Shown: positions 8,286 to 16,672, counted from the first letter of the stretch. The stretch: DNA of 47,696 bases from Candidatus Margulisiibacteriota bacterium (GCA_041650635.1 JBAZKV010000014.1:1-47696); one strand, 5' to 3'. Notes: generated from the sequence alone by a model not told the origin. Made by a program: numbers and translations.

Positions 8286-10083
8286 CCGCTCCCGCGGTAA
8301 GGCCTTTTACTATGTGTTTTTGCAGCAAAAAGAACAGAATCATGACCGGTATGGTGGCAACGGTCGCAGCCGCCATCATCAGGTCAAAACGGTTCTGGTA
8401 ATTTCCCACGAACAGCCTGATCCCTACCGGGATCGTCATCGTATCTGCGCCTGTTAACACCCAGGCAAACATCAATTCGTCCCAGGCATTAAGAAAAACA
8501 TAGATGCCTGTCGCAATTATGCCCGGAAGAGCCAGGGGCAGAGCAATATACCAGAACACCTGGAACGGTGAGCACCCGTCTATCCTTGCGGCTTCTTCCA
8601 GTTCCACGGGAATCGCGGCAAAAAACCCTCTCAGTATCCAGATAGAGAACGGTGTAAAGAAAGCGGTATAGATAAGTATAAGCCCCACATAGGAACCTTT
8701 TAGCGCGATGCCCGTTAAAAGAGCGAATTGCACGAACATTATATATATTGGTATTAAATACATTATAGAAGGGATCATCTGGGTCGCTAGGACCCCGATG
8801 CTGAAGAATTTGCTTCCCGGAAAGTCGAACCTGGCCAGCGCGTAGGCGGCCAGCGTGGCAAAGATCATGGCAAGGACCATTGTTATGCCGCAGATAAAAA
8901 AGGAATTTTTAAGGTAAAGCGCAAAGTTTATGTTCTTCCAAAGGTCAACATAGTTCCTCCAGCGCACCAGGATATGCCCCTGCGGAACAAGAAATGAGGT
9001 CTTTACCTGCCCCAGCGATTCGTCAATAAGCGAGACCCTGCCCGCGGTAGTTCCCAGATAAAGGCCTTTCCCCGTCTTGAGCATAGAGAACACATCCGAA
9101 TTGATGAATCCCTTTTCGCTTGAGCCCCGGGCAGGGGAAAACAGAGCCTCGTAGTTCCTTACTTTTCCGGAATCCCTGTCTATTACAGAAAGCCCGAGGT
9201 TGCTCTGGGCATAGATGGAGCCGCCCTGGTAAAAAGCCTTGTTTATCCTGTTAGAAAGCAGCCCGCTTACAGTGTCATATCTTTTTACCGCCTTAAGGCC
9301 GGAAGTGGAAAATTCATAAATTCCGCTCAGGGTGGATATGAGAAGAGTTCCGCTGCCCGAAGAAAGATGCCTGATCTCGTTAGCATCTATCCCCGCTTCG
9401 GCAAAAGCAACGGCTGCCGATGCCCTGCCTGTAGAAAGGTCTATCCTTATGAGCCCTTTATTGGTCCCTGCCCAGAGCGTTGGGCCGTCCTTTACAAGGG
9501 AAGACACCTGGAAAGGCGATAGAGCCTTTGACAGCTCCAGTTCCCTGGTAAATTTGCCGGTTTCCTTGTCAAACTCAAGGACCTTTTCTATGCCCCTCTG
9601 TTCATAGGCGAGCCAGAGCCTGTGGCTGTCCCTGGCAAGCGAAGTTGAAACAACTTTATTGACATCAATGCCTTCCAGTTTTGTATCGAACGATCTTTTC
9701 CGGGAGAGGTCCTGCATCGAGACCCTGATCAGCCCTTTGTCGGCTGTCAGGACCCATAGGTCCTGACCGTCGGCAAGATAATTGGTCGCCATCGACTTTA
9801 CCGATACATGCTGAAGTATCCTGCCCGAGCCCTGATCATATTTTGAGATCCCCCCGTCAGAAGTGAGAAGGTAAAGATTGTCTTTTGCAAGGGCCATAGA
9901 AATAACATCATTGCTTGCCCTGCCAAAAGGTATCCTGCCCAGCAGTATCTCGGTGTTGTTCTTAAAGGAGGAAAAAACCATCCAGGCGATCGGAAAAAGG
10001 GTGACAATGAGAAAGGCCACCATTATCACATCTATGGTCCTTTTTACTATCCTCTGCTTTATGTAATAGGGAATTCGTATCAT
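8275..10083 (-). CDS. MalG-type ABC sugar permease with inserted seven-repeat beta-propeller
   Basis: The product has 602 residues, while MalG-type permeases are about 280. TM1 is at about 18-38. The usual core resumes at NYVDLWKNINFALYLKNSF (about 372-391), continues through five more membrane segments, and carries the EAA loop ELEEAARIDG near 490-510 that docks the ATPase. Between them (about 56-365) are seven repeats with an (I/L)W/Y..T..GL pattern, such as LWVLTADKGLI, LWAGTNKGLIRI and LYLGTTAGRVSL, typical of sensor-type beta-propellers. The insert occupies the first outer loop, so it should face the periplasm or surface. The gene abuts the MalF-type gene with no gap (TAA then ATG). No binding protein or ATPase gene is in the window. 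The ORF is continuous and both ends are normal. Confidence 0.85.
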   Translation of the reverse strand: MIRIPYYIKQRIVKRTIDVIMVAFLIVTLFPIAWMVFSSFKNNTEILLGRIPFGRASNDVISMALAKDNLYLLTSDGGISKYDQGSGRILQHVSVKSMATNYLADGQDLWVLTADKGLIRVSMQDLSRKRSFDTKLEGIDVNKVVSTSLARDSHRLWLAYEQRGIEKVLEFDKETGKFTRELELSKALSPFQVSSLVKDGPTLWAGTNKGLIRIDLSTGRASAAVAFAEAGIDANEIRHLSSGSGTLLISTLSGIYEFSTSGLKAVKRYDTVSGLLSNRINKAFYQGGSIYAQSNLGLSVIDRDSGKVRNYEALFSPARGSSEKGFINSDVFSMLKTGKGLYLGTTAGRVSLIDESLGQVKTSFLVPQGHILVRWRNYVDLWKNINFALYLKNSFFICGITMVLAMIFATLAAYALARFDFPGSKFFSIGVLATQMIPSIMYLIPIYIMFVQFALLTGIALKGSYVGLILIYTAFFTPFSIWILRGFFAAIPVELEEAARIDGCSPFQVFWYIALPLALPGIIATGIYVFLNAWDELMFAWVLTGADTMTIPVGIRLFVGNYQNRFDLMMAAATVATIPVMILFFLLQKHIVKGLTAGAVKG

Positions 10084-11019
10084 TTACATCATCTCTTCGG
10101 ACTTTTTATAGAACTTGAACCAGACATTGACTATGGCTATCATGACTATCATAAGCAGGACCGAGGCCGCCGCTCCCGTGCCAAAGGACCACAGCTGGAA
10201 CGTGTTCCTGAAGATGTTGGTCATCATCAGGTCGCCCCACTCCCCGGGATACCCCGCGCCAAAACCGAACATCATTATGACTATGTTAAAGGAATAGGTG
10301 TTAGAGATAAGGCTGAATAGTATCAATATTGCCCAGACCGGTGTAAGCATGGGGAAGGTTATCTTCCAGAACTTTTTCCAACCCGAGGCTCCGTCTATCT
10401 CCGCCGCCTCGTAAAGTTCATCCGGTATCGACTGCATCCCGGCAAGGAGCATCAGCATGGAAAGCGGCCAAAACCTCCAGATGGTAGGGATCATTATCGC
10501 CCATAATGTATTGGAGCCCAAAAGCCAGAACGGCTTGTCCGGCAGTATATGCAGCCAGTCCACCAGGAACATGTTGATGATACCGATCTCCTTTTGCCAC
10601 ATGAACGCCCACAAAAGACCCACAACATAGGTAGGCACCACCCACGGGAAAAGGTAAAGCGCTCTCACGATATTCTTGCCACGGAACTTGCGGTTCACCA
10701 TCAGGGCCACCAGCATCCCGACCCCGATAGTGCCCACTGTTACCACGACCGTATAGATGACGGTGTTCCTGATAGATTCAAAAAGGCCGATGTGGATGGG
10801 GCTGTTCATGTTAAAGAGAATATCAACGTAATTTTTGAACCCTACGAACGGAGCAAGAAGGTACTGTGAGATGGTGAACTGGTTAAGGTCAAGAAAGGAC
10901 ATGTAAAAGGCCTGGACAACGGGAAAGATATGGAGCGAAACCATGGCAAGAAAGGTCGGAAGGACGAACCAGTAGGCGAACTTGTATTTTTTTATCTGCG
11001 CCAGCAAGTCTTTGAACAC
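10084..11019 (-). CDS. MalF-type ABC sugar transporter permease
   Basis: The product has 311 residues with about six hydrophobic segments and the family EAA motif YEAAEIDGASGWKKFWKITFP near residues 202-222, which contacts the ATPase. It lacks the large extra loop of E. coli MalF and is close to the usual length of UgpA/LacF-like permeases. It is first in the operon and is translated immediately before the propeller-bearing partner, so the two form the transmembrane heterodimer. The GH26 genes downstream suggest beta-manno- or gluco-oligosaccharide substrates. That is inference. Confidence 0.88.
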   Translation of the reverse strand: MFKDLLAQIKKYKFAYWFVLPTFLAMVSLHIFPVVQAFYMSFLDLNQFTISQYLLAPFVGFKNYVDILFNMNSPIHIGLFESIRNTVIYTVVVTVGTIGVGMLVALMVNRKFRGKNIVRALYLFPWVVPTYVVGLLWAFMWQKEIGIINMFLVDWLHILPDKPFWLLGSNTLWAIMIPTIWRFWPLSMLMLLAGMQSIPDELYEAAEIDGASGWKKFWKITFPMLTPVWAILILFSLISNTYSFNIVIMMFGFGAGYPGEWGDLMMTNIFRNTFQLWSFGTGAAASVLLMIVMIAIVNVWFKFYKKSEEMM

Positions 11020-11083
11020 AAAATCACTCCCGGAAAGATCTTTGCTTGGATCTTAAGTTCCTGCAGGAATTTCAAAAGCATTC

Positions 11084-11098
11084 GGCCGCAAAGCGGCC
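11084..11098. repeat. Perfect inverted repeat in the divergent intergenic region
   Basis: GGCCGC-AAA-GCGGCC has a 6-bp stem and 3-nt loop in the 5' leader of the permease operon. There is no convincing U-tract on either strand. It could be an operator or a leader hairpin. Confidence 0.4.
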
Positions 11099-11118
11099 TT
11101 CTCACTCTATTGTAATTG

Positions 11119-11147
11119 AATATACATTATCCGCAGAGCGTTTGCAA
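11119..11147 (-). promoter_or_regulatory. Sigma-70-like promoter of the ABC permease operon
   Basis: Minus strand: TTGCAA (11142-11147), 17-nt spacer, TATATT (11119-11124). Transcription would begin near 11112 and leave a leader of about 90 nt carrying the inverted repeat at 11084. Confidence 0.5.
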
Positions 11148-11187
11148 CAGCAGTAAGCAGCATCTTTTCTGCAAATACAAAATAGAC

Positions 11188-11215
11188 TGAAACCAGCAAC
11201 AAGAACGACCGATAT
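11188..11215 (+). promoter_or_regulatory. Sigma-28-like promoter of radical SAM gene
   Basis: TGAAACCA at 11188, then ACCGATAT at 11208-11215, that is GAAA-N15-ACCGATAT. The predicted start of transcription is about 24 nt before the TTG start at 11246, the same leader length as in the genes at 15516 and 31343. Confidence 0.6.
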
Positions 11216-11245
11216 ACTTTTACCAAACCATCGAAAGGAAAAAAT

Positions 11246-12559
11246 TTGAATCTGAAGATAAGAGACGCCGGGTTGGTTCCAAAGCTGTCTGCTGCAGTAA
11301 GTGCTGATCCGCTTCTTAGGCCATACCAGATTAGGCTGGCAGACAGGGTCAGGGCCTTTGCATTAAACACCTCGAATCTGTCGATGCATTACAAGATCCT
11401 TTGGCACAGGGACAGGGTTGGTGCGGCATTAAGGGGGCTGCCACAGGAGATCATGCCCGTAACGATGGAATTTGTGCCGTCGCTGGAATGTGTTTACCAA
11501 TGCCCTCACTGCACCTATAGCGGCTGGAAAGAAAGGACGATCGCGGACCTTTCCAAAAGGGTGATGCCTTACGAGCTCATGATGACTTTGCTGGACAAGC
11601 TTGAAGAAGCGGATGTCAAAGGGGTCATCTTTACCGGGGGCGGCGAGCCTTTTGCCAACCGTGACACTCTGAAAGGTCTTGAGTATGCCGGCGGCAAAAC
11701 GGGGACTTTTCAAACCGGGCTTTTTACCAACGGCTTTTTGCTAAGTGAAAGGTCCATTCAAGTTTTGGCCGGTCTTCCCCTTGCCTTCATCAGGCTTAGT
11801 CTTAACACCGCAGACCCCGGAGATTACATGAGGTTCCACGGGCTCAATAGCCCGCGGTATTTTGAACAGGTCAAAAGAAATATAGCGCTGCTTGCAAGGG
11901 CCGGAAGCGAAAACCCCACAGAATTCAATTTGAGCGCAATTATCAATCAAACGAATGTCGACCGGATGACCTCCATAGGGACTTTCTTAAAAGAGCTCAT
12001 GGATAATGATTCGCAGGCCCGCATAAACACGGTCCAAATTAAGCCTGTTATCAATTACGGGCAGATAGACCCCGACACGGGAAAGCAAATATCCGCTGAC
12101 ATCGCAGAAAGGGCCCGGGAAGGGTTTGAGGCCATCAGAGCAATGCTGGATCCGTATCCCATCGATCTTGTCTTTGCGGCCTCCCTGTTCGAGGAGGCTG
12201 TCGAACGCTCGGCAGAGGATCCCGACACGACAAATAATTGCCTGTCCGTTAACCTGGCAGGAAGCATCGCCTATGACGGCGGGGTCTATTTGTGCTCCGA
12301 AAGGGACGGAGACCCGCGCTTTATGGCAGGGGATCTTAGCAAAGATGATCTTCGAACAATTTGGTCCGGACAGCAGAGAACGGACCTGTTATCCGAAAGG
12401 ACCCCGTGCCCACCATCATGCAAACTAAGGGCAATGAACGGTCTTCTCGGCGAATTGACCGGCCTTTCCCCTCTCAGCCCCGCGCAAATAATCGAAATGC
12501 AGTCCTTTTTGGACATCATCAGAAATGGCATCGATCCTGGTGCGGTTAATTTTATTTAA
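11246..12559 (+). CDS. Radical SAM protein with SPASM-like C-terminal cysteines
   Basis: The product has 437 residues and a TTG start with AAAGGA upstream, supported by the promoter at 11188-11215. The radical SAM motif CVYQCPHC gives Cys82, Cys86 and Cys89, which bind the 4Fe-4S cluster that cleaves S-adenosylmethionine. The GGGEP strand (FTGGGEPF) follows near residue 130. The C-terminal part has a Cys cluster (NNC, YLC, CPPSC near 330-393) and GDLSKDDLRTIW, the layout of SPASM/Twitch domains that hold extra clusters. The substrate is unknown. SPASM enzymes often modify peptides, but I see no obvious precursor peptide next to it. Control by the shared promoter links it to the glycan and surface genes. 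Confidence 0.82.
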   Translation: MNLKIRDAGLVPKLSAAVSADPLLRPYQIRLADRVRAFALNTSNLSMHYKILWHRDRVGAALRGLPQEIMPVTMEFVPSLECVYQCPHCTYSGWKERTIADLSKRVMPYELMMTLLDKLEEADVKGVIFTGGGEPFANRDTLKGLEYAGGKTGTFQTGLFTNGFLLSERSIQVLAGLPLAFIRLSLNTADPGDYMRFHGLNSPRYFEQVKRNIALLARAGSENPTEFNLSAIINQTNVDRMTSIGTFLKELMDNDSQARINTVQIKPVINYGQIDPDTGKQISADIAERAREGFEAIRAMLDPYPIDLVFAASLFEEAVERSAEDPDTTNNCLSVNLAGSIAYDGGVYLCSERDGDPRFMAGDLSKDDLRTIWSGQQRTDLLSERTPCPPSCKLRAMNGLLGELTGLSPLSPAQIIEMQSFLDIIRNGIDPGAVNFI

Positions 12560-12676
12560 GTCCGCATACGGAGTGACCTTCCTCCTATAAGCAATTGTCA
12601 ACGCATGCTCAGCCTGACCTGACCTCAAACCCGCCATCCTAAGACTTTTGGGCACCTTGCTTCTACACCTTATTAG

Positions 12677-12719
12677 TTGTATTATAATTGACGATACAAT
12701 AGATATGATGTATTATTGT
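12677..12719 (+). promoter_or_regulatory. Promoter and likely autoregulatory operator of the AbiEii/XRE pair
   Basis: TTGACG (12688-12693), 17-nt spacer and TATTAT (12711-12716) form a strong sigma-70-type promoter. Transcription would start at about 12723, at the ATG at 12724, so the mRNA looks leaderless. Half-sites TTGTAT (12677-12682), ATACAA (12694-12699) and TATTGT (12714-12719) form overlapping inverted repeats across the promoter, suitable for binding by the XRE antitoxin. Confidence 0.6.
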
Positions 12720-12723
12720 TCCA

Positions 12724-13437
12724 ATGAAATCCATAGAACAACAGCAGGACTCTATCCTTGATCTATTATCAGGCAAAATAGAAGGCTATTATCTTGCCGG
12801 GGGAACGGCTCTTTCGCGGCATTATCTTCATCACAGGGAGTCTATTGACCTGGATTTTTTTACAAAGAAATTTGATATCAACCAAATAACCGCAGTAATA
12901 AATAGTCTGTCCGATAAACTTGGAAAACCCGTCGACACAAGCATGATCCAGTCAAAAAGCGGTCTTACCAAGGTTGCGGTCTATTTTGTGCGTTTTTCTC
13001 CAGATTCCTCATTAAAGCTGGATTTTGCCGAAGACTTCTTTGCCCTGATCAAACCGTTAAAACCCGTGAACGGCATAGATATCCTGTCAATAGAAGACAT
13101 CTATTTAAGAAAGCTCTACGCCGCCGCCGGAACGATCTCAAGAACCGATGCGACAGGAAGGTCTCTTTTGATCGGAGGCAGAGCGGAAGCAAAAGATTAT
13201 TTCGATCTTTATGTGCTGTCAACCGTGTTCATGCCTCTGTCTGATTTTATCTCCAAATACGCGGACAATTCTCTCAAAGAAGGACTTATAAGATGGTTTG
13301 CCACCTATGACCGCCTTGATATGAAAACCGGGCTTCTTGAAATAAAGGCCAATTCGCCCTTTGATTTTTCCGCAACGGAGAAACACTTTAAAAAAGAGGT
13401 CGACATCATCATCGAAAAGGAGATAGATCTGCCATGA
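12724..13437 (+). CDS. AbiEii/AbiGii-family nucleotidyltransferase toxin
   Basis: The product has 237 residues. It has the family's nucleotidyltransferase signature, LAGGTALSRHYLHHRES then IDLDFF (residues 24-46), where the two Asp residues bind metal. Later motifs include a basic helix at ISRTDATGRSLLIGGRAEAKDYFDLYVL. The family acts as toxins that modify RNA or other targets and gives phage-abortive infection in type IV systems. The ATG start has no ribosome-binding site because the transcript seems to begin there. It overlaps the next gene by 4 nt (ATGA), so the two are translationally coupled. Confidence 0.83.
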   Translation: MKSIEQQQDSILDLLSGKIEGYYLAGGTALSRHYLHHRESIDLDFFTKKFDINQITAVINSLSDKLGKPVDTSMIQSKSGLTKVAVYFVRFSPDSSLKLDFAEDFFALIKPLKPVNGIDILSIEDIYLRKLYAAAGTISRTDATGRSLLIGGRAEAKDYFDLYVLSTVFMPLSDFISKYADNSLKEGLIRWFATYDRLDMKTGLLEIKANSPFDFSATEKHFKKEVDIIIEKEIDLP

Positions 13438-13952
13438 ACAACGATTGGCTCTGGGATAAGAACTTTTCCAAGGAAAAAGCCGCGCTCATACTTAAAGACG
13501 AAGAACACCCGTCCTTCGTCAAGCTGGCAGCAACTCTTCTTTTAAGGAATAATTCTGCCAAAGAAGTGTTCTCATCTTGCTTGGATCCGGTGGTTTTTTA
13601 CAGGAACTGGCACCTAATAAAAAAAACCATGCGCAAAGACAGTTGGGGAGACCCGAGGATAGATTACTGGCAGGCTATTTTCAAGAAACTCAACGAAAGA
13701 TATAAGGACAAGGGAATAGTTTTGAGAAGATCAAGGAAAGAATTCAGCAAAGCCAGTCTGGACATAGGCAGCCGGATCAAGAATGCGAGGCTCGCAAACA
13801 ACATGACCCAGCGGGAGTTCGCAAAAAAGGCGGGCATCTCCCAGCAGATGCTTTCAAGGATCGAGAAAGGCAGAGAAAATGTCTCTGTTTCCACCATCGA
13901 AAAGATCGCGGAGAAATTTGGCCTCAAGATCCACTTTGATCTGAAACCTTAA
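13434..13952 (+). CDS. XRE-family antitoxin partner of AbiEii toxin
   Basis: The product has 172 residues. Residues of about 113-166 are a helix-turn-helix of the XRE/Cro type (NMTQREFAKKAGISQQMLSRIE). Residues 1-105 form a helical domain of unknown family, possibly the toxin-binding part. It is translated from an ATGA overlap with the toxin stop. It likely neutralises the toxin and represses the promoter at 12677-12719. The toxin-first order and XRE type differ from the classic AbiEi-AbiEii pair. Confidence 0.78.
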   Translation: MNNDWLWDKNFSKEKAALILKDEEHPSFVKLAATLLLRNNSAKEVFSSCLDPVVFYRNWHLIKKTMRKDSWGDPRIDYWQAIFKKLNERYKDKGIVLRRSRKEFSKASLDIGSRIKNARLANNMTQREFAKKAGISQQMLSRIEKGRENVSVSTIEKIAEKFGLKIHFDLKP

Positions 13953-13979
13953 GCATTCCACTACGGCCCCAAAACAAAC

Positions 13980-14095
13980 TGAAATCTTCCAAAACTCTAC
14001 TACTCTAAGCTATCACCAAATCGGCGGGAGGAACTAAAATAGCACCGATAATAAAAGAAGAAATCAATATGGCAAGCAGCACATTTGCCCAATAG
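13980..14095 (+). pseudogene. Decayed copy of the promoter and 5' end of the gene at 15516
   Basis: This stretch matches 15458-15570: TGAAATC, the CCAAAA region, GGAGGAACTAAAAT, then a coding start in which ATG has become ATA (14039). About 37 of the first 43 coding bases agree. The reading frame ends at TAG (14093-14095) after 18 codons. The CGATA of the promoter is lost (CTACTCTA). It is a dead duplicate. Confidence 0.7.
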
Positions 14096-14099
14096 TCCT

Positions 14100-14150
14100 A
14101 ATTGAACTTTCGATATTCAATTTGACAAGCCAGTCCTCGGGGTGTACAAT
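14100..14150 (+). promoter_or_regulatory. Promoter and inverted-repeat operator of the AAA_14 ATPase gene
   Basis: TTGACA (14122-14127), 17 nt, TACAAT (14145-14150) make a near-perfect sigma-70 promoter. Its start point falls within 1-2 nt of the ATG at 14159, so the mRNA is probably leaderless. AATTGAA (14100-14106) and TTCAATT (14116-14122) form a 7-bp inverted repeat touching the -35 box. Confidence 0.6.
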
Positions 14151-14158
14151 TCTTTTGA

Positions 14159-15352
14159 ATGATAAAACGGTTTTTGGCCAAACACTTAAAAAGAGCCGCA
14201 TCAAAGCACCCCATCGTAGCGGTCACAGGTCCGAGACAGTCGGGCAAAACCACACTCGCAAAGCAGGTGTTCAGCGCTTATAGTTATGTTTCTCTGGAAG
14301 ACCCGGATGTCAGAAAGTTTGCTGAAGACGACCCCAGGGGGTTTTTGTCAACTTATGGCAACAAGGTGATTTTGGATGAAATTCAGAGAGTCCCCGAACT
14401 ATTTTCATATTTGCAGACAGATGTTGACAACGATCCGACACAAGGCCGGTTTATTATTACGGGGTCCCAGCAATTTCTGATGAGCCAAAAGATATCACAA
14501 AGCTTGGCGGGCAGATCTGCCATTCTCCGTCTCCTCCCGCTCTCTTTGTCTGAATTATCAGGCAATAAATCCCAAACATATTGGAATACGGAAAAAATCG
14601 CGGAAAGGCCAAAACCAAAAAGGGATCTTTACCGGGCCATGTTCGAAGGCTTTTATCCAAGGGTTCACGATAAAGAACTTGACCCAAAGCAGTGGTATAG
14701 GGATTATTTTGAAAGCTATATTACCAGGGATGTAAGGGGACTGCTGGATATAGGGGACCTGAGGGGCTTTGAACAATTCATAAGGCTTCTTGCGGGCAGG
14801 TCGGGCCAAATGTTGAATCTGTCGTCTTTGGGAAATGATTCCGGTGTTTCGCACACTACGGCAAAGCGCTGGATCTCGATCCTCGAGGCCAGTTATATAA
14901 TTTTTCTCTTGCCCCCTCATTTCAAGAATTTCCACAAACGGATCATCAAGGCCCCTAAGCTCTATTTCCTTGATCCGGGATTGTTGTGTTATCTGCTAAG
15001 GATATCTTCCCATAAAAGCCTGCCAACACATTCCCAACTGGGGGCTGTATTCGAAACCTTTATAATTAGTGAAATATACAAATCATATACACATCAGGGG
15101 CTTGAGGCGCCGCTTTACTTTTGGAGAGATAAAAGCGGCATGGAAATAGACCTTATAATCGACAAAGGAGAAAAGCTTTTTCCAGTAGAGATAAAAGCTT
15201 CCCAAACCATTTCCTCCGCTTATCTAAAAGTAATCGGCAAGTGGCTGAAACTTCCCGGGAATACCCAAAAAAAGGGTGCATTAATATTTGGCGGGGAAAA
15301 ATTCCAGAATAGAGAAAACGCGGAAATTTTGCCATGGTATGCGGCAAGTTGA
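14159..15352 (+). CDS. AAA_14/DUF4143 ATPase with C-terminal nuclease-like fold
   Basis: The product has 397 residues, a normal length for the family. Walker A is GPRQSGKT (24-31), Walker B VILDEI (70-75), and sensor region FIITGSQQ. The C-terminal DUF4143 half includes SGMEIDLIIDKGEKLFPVEIKAS (about 327-350), with a D-x(n)-E-x-K arrangement like PD-(D/E)XK nucleases. Family members are common in accessory DNA and have no settled role. It has its own strong promoter, no ribosome-binding site and its own terminator. It lies between a dead and a live copy of the same gene start, so it looks inserted. Confidence 0.86.
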   Translation: MIKRFLAKHLKRAASKHPIVAVTGPRQSGKTTLAKQVFSAYSYVSLEDPDVRKFAEDDPRGFLSTYGNKVILDEIQRVPELFSYLQTDVDNDPTQGRFIITGSQQFLMSQKISQSLAGRSAILRLLPLSLSELSGNKSQTYWNTEKIAERPKPKRDLYRAMFEGFYPRVHDKELDPKQWYRDYFESYITRDVRGLLDIGDLRGFEQFIRLLAGRSGQMLNLSSLGNDSGVSHTTAKRWISILEASYIIFLLPPHFKNFHKRIIKAPKLYFLDPGLLCYLLRISSHKSLPTHSQLGAVFETFIISEIYKSYTHQGLEAPLYFWRDKSGMEIDLIIDKGEKLFPVEIKASQTISSAYLKVIGKWLKLPGNTQKKGALIFGGEKFQNRENAEILPWYAAS

Positions 15353-15402
15353 AAGCAAAACAATCCTGAGTCCTGCCCTCCCTTTGCCTATTAACCCTTC
15401 AC

Positions 15403-15425
15403 GGGCTTTATTTGGCCCTTTTTTT
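15403..15425 (+). terminator. Probable intrinsic terminator after the ATPase gene
   Basis: GGGC and GCCC arms (15403-15406 and 15415-15418) are followed by seven T. The stem is short, so efficiency is uncertain. Confidence 0.45.
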
Positions 15426-15457
15426 CCTTTCTGCATTTTTGCATTTTTAAAATAACC

Positions 15458-15485
15458 TGAAATCCGCCAAAATCCCCTCCGATAA
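15458..15485 (+). promoter_or_regulatory. Sigma-28-like promoter of the gene at 15516
   Basis: TGAAATCC at 15458, TCCGATAA at 15478-15485: GAAA-N15-TCCGATAA. The leader of about 24 nt carries AGGAGG before the ATG. Confidence 0.62.
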
Positions 15486-15515
15486 ACAATCACCAAAACA
15501 GCAGGAGGAACTAAA

Positions 15516-16586
15516 ATGGCACCGATAATAAGAGCAGAGATCAATTTGGCAAGCAGAACCCTGGGGACTGTTGGCGCCCTGGTCAACAGAATAAGAAGCG
15601 GCGTCTTTGCGGCTCCGTCAATTGCTCTTGCACAGGCCTGTGCAAGGCAGGATATAAATGTCGGAATAGAAAGAAGCGGGCTATTTGTACCGAATGGCGA
15701 TGACAAAATATCAGTTTACGGCTCTGCGGCAGCCGGTTCTATGCTTTCACGGGCAGGGGTATCAAACCTCTTTCTCGGAGCGGATTCCGCACCCGTTGAC
15801 ATACATAGGACCATGTATACACTCGCAACAAGGAATCCCATCTTTGCACAAAGGGCCCTTTCGGGCATAGCAGACATTGGGATCGAAGTCTCCGAAGGCG
15901 TCAAGATGCCGTTTACTTGGGGGGAGTTTTATCAAGACAAAAATCCATATGTCCCGCCAAATATAGGCAGATATGCGGGACTTGGGTGCACCTCCTCAGC
16001 AGCAACAATTTTAGGTATCGCCCTTATGTGTTCCGAAACGGTCCGCAATGATCAGGAGACCCTGACACCCATTATCTTGGCACTTGCAACTGGACTTGTC
16101 AGTTTGCCTATACTGGGCATGATTGCTAACTCAGCAATAAAGAAAACGATCTGGCATATTATGAGCATTTATCCAATTTCTCCTTCGGCAGTCAGAAATT
16201 CGTACGACGACCTGACAAGAGATTGGGAAAACTATGCAGTTGGAAAATTATCCGAAACTGAAACAGCAGAAATGATCTTCGGCTTACCAAAAACAAACCC
16301 GACTAAGATTACATGGCAGCAGTGCATTGTTGGAGAAAGATATAAAGGGGAAGGATATATTTACCATCCGGATTATTCAACAGAAAAAGGACCTATTTAT
16401 GAGTCAATAATGGGTTATAGAACCGAAGCGGAATCTAGATATGCCGAAGAGGATTTTCAAAGAGCGGGCACAATCATTAACATGGCACCTCTAAACACAA
16501 GAGCTGATATCTTGCTTGCATTGGAGCACTTGGATTTCTATCTAGCCCGTGGGGCAAGGCCACATGTAAGATTGTCAGAAGGATAA
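15516..16586 (+). CDS. Unrecognised membrane protein, first gene of large cluster
   Basis: The product has 356 residues. AGGAGG lies 7 nt before the ATG. I do not recognise a family. Two hydrophobic segments, about 153-172 and 182-206, divide an N-terminal domain (rich in small residues, with Cys in AQACARQD) from a C-terminal domain that has WQQC and Tyr-rich stretches. There is no cleavable signal peptide. Other genes of the cluster also begin MA-xx followed by a basic helix, so a common N-terminal targeting feature is possible. Its start region was duplicated at 13980-14095. It is probably cotranscribed with the genes to 17779. Confidence 0.6.
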   Translation: MAPIIRAEINLASRTLGTVGALVNRIRSGVFAAPSIALAQACARQDINVGIERSGLFVPNGDDKISVYGSAAAGSMLSRAGVSNLFLGADSAPVDIHRTMYTLATRNPIFAQRALSGIADIGIEVSEGVKMPFTWGEFYQDKNPYVPPNIGRYAGLGCTSSAATILGIALMCSETVRNDQETLTPIILALATGLVSLPILGMIANSAIKKTIWHIMSIYPISPSAVRNSYDDLTRDWENYAVGKLSETETAEMIFGLPKTNPTKITWQQCIVGERYKGEGYIYHPDYSTEKGPIYESIMGYRTEAESRYAEEDFQRAGTIINMAPLNTRADILLALEHLDFYLARGARPHVRLSEG

Positions 16587-16613
16587 CTGAACGAAATCAA
16601 GGAGCAACATTAT

Positions 16614-16670
16614 ATGAAGTTGGGCCAAACAAACATTCGAGAATATCCTATGGCCGAGAGAAGCACATAA
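16614..16670 (+). CDS. 18-residue ORF, possible translational-coupling leader
   Basis: ATG at 16614 follows AAGGAG (16599-16604) by 9 nt, and the frame (MKLGQTNIREYPMAERST) stops at 16668-16670, two bases before the ATG of the next gene. That gene has no good ribosome-binding site of its own. Ribosomes ending here could restart at 16673. It may equally be just a leader with no functional peptide. Confidence 0.45.
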   Translation: MKLGQTNIREYPMAERST

Positions 16671-16672
16671 AG

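Noticed and set aside
11027..11062. Sigma-28-like promoter for the permease operon
   Set aside because: TGAAATTC on the minus strand is followed by AAGATCC at the wrong offset; a sigma-70-type promoter upstream fits better.
11084..11098. Intrinsic terminator
   Set aside because: A perfect stem but no T-run on either strand, and it lies in a divergent promoter region.
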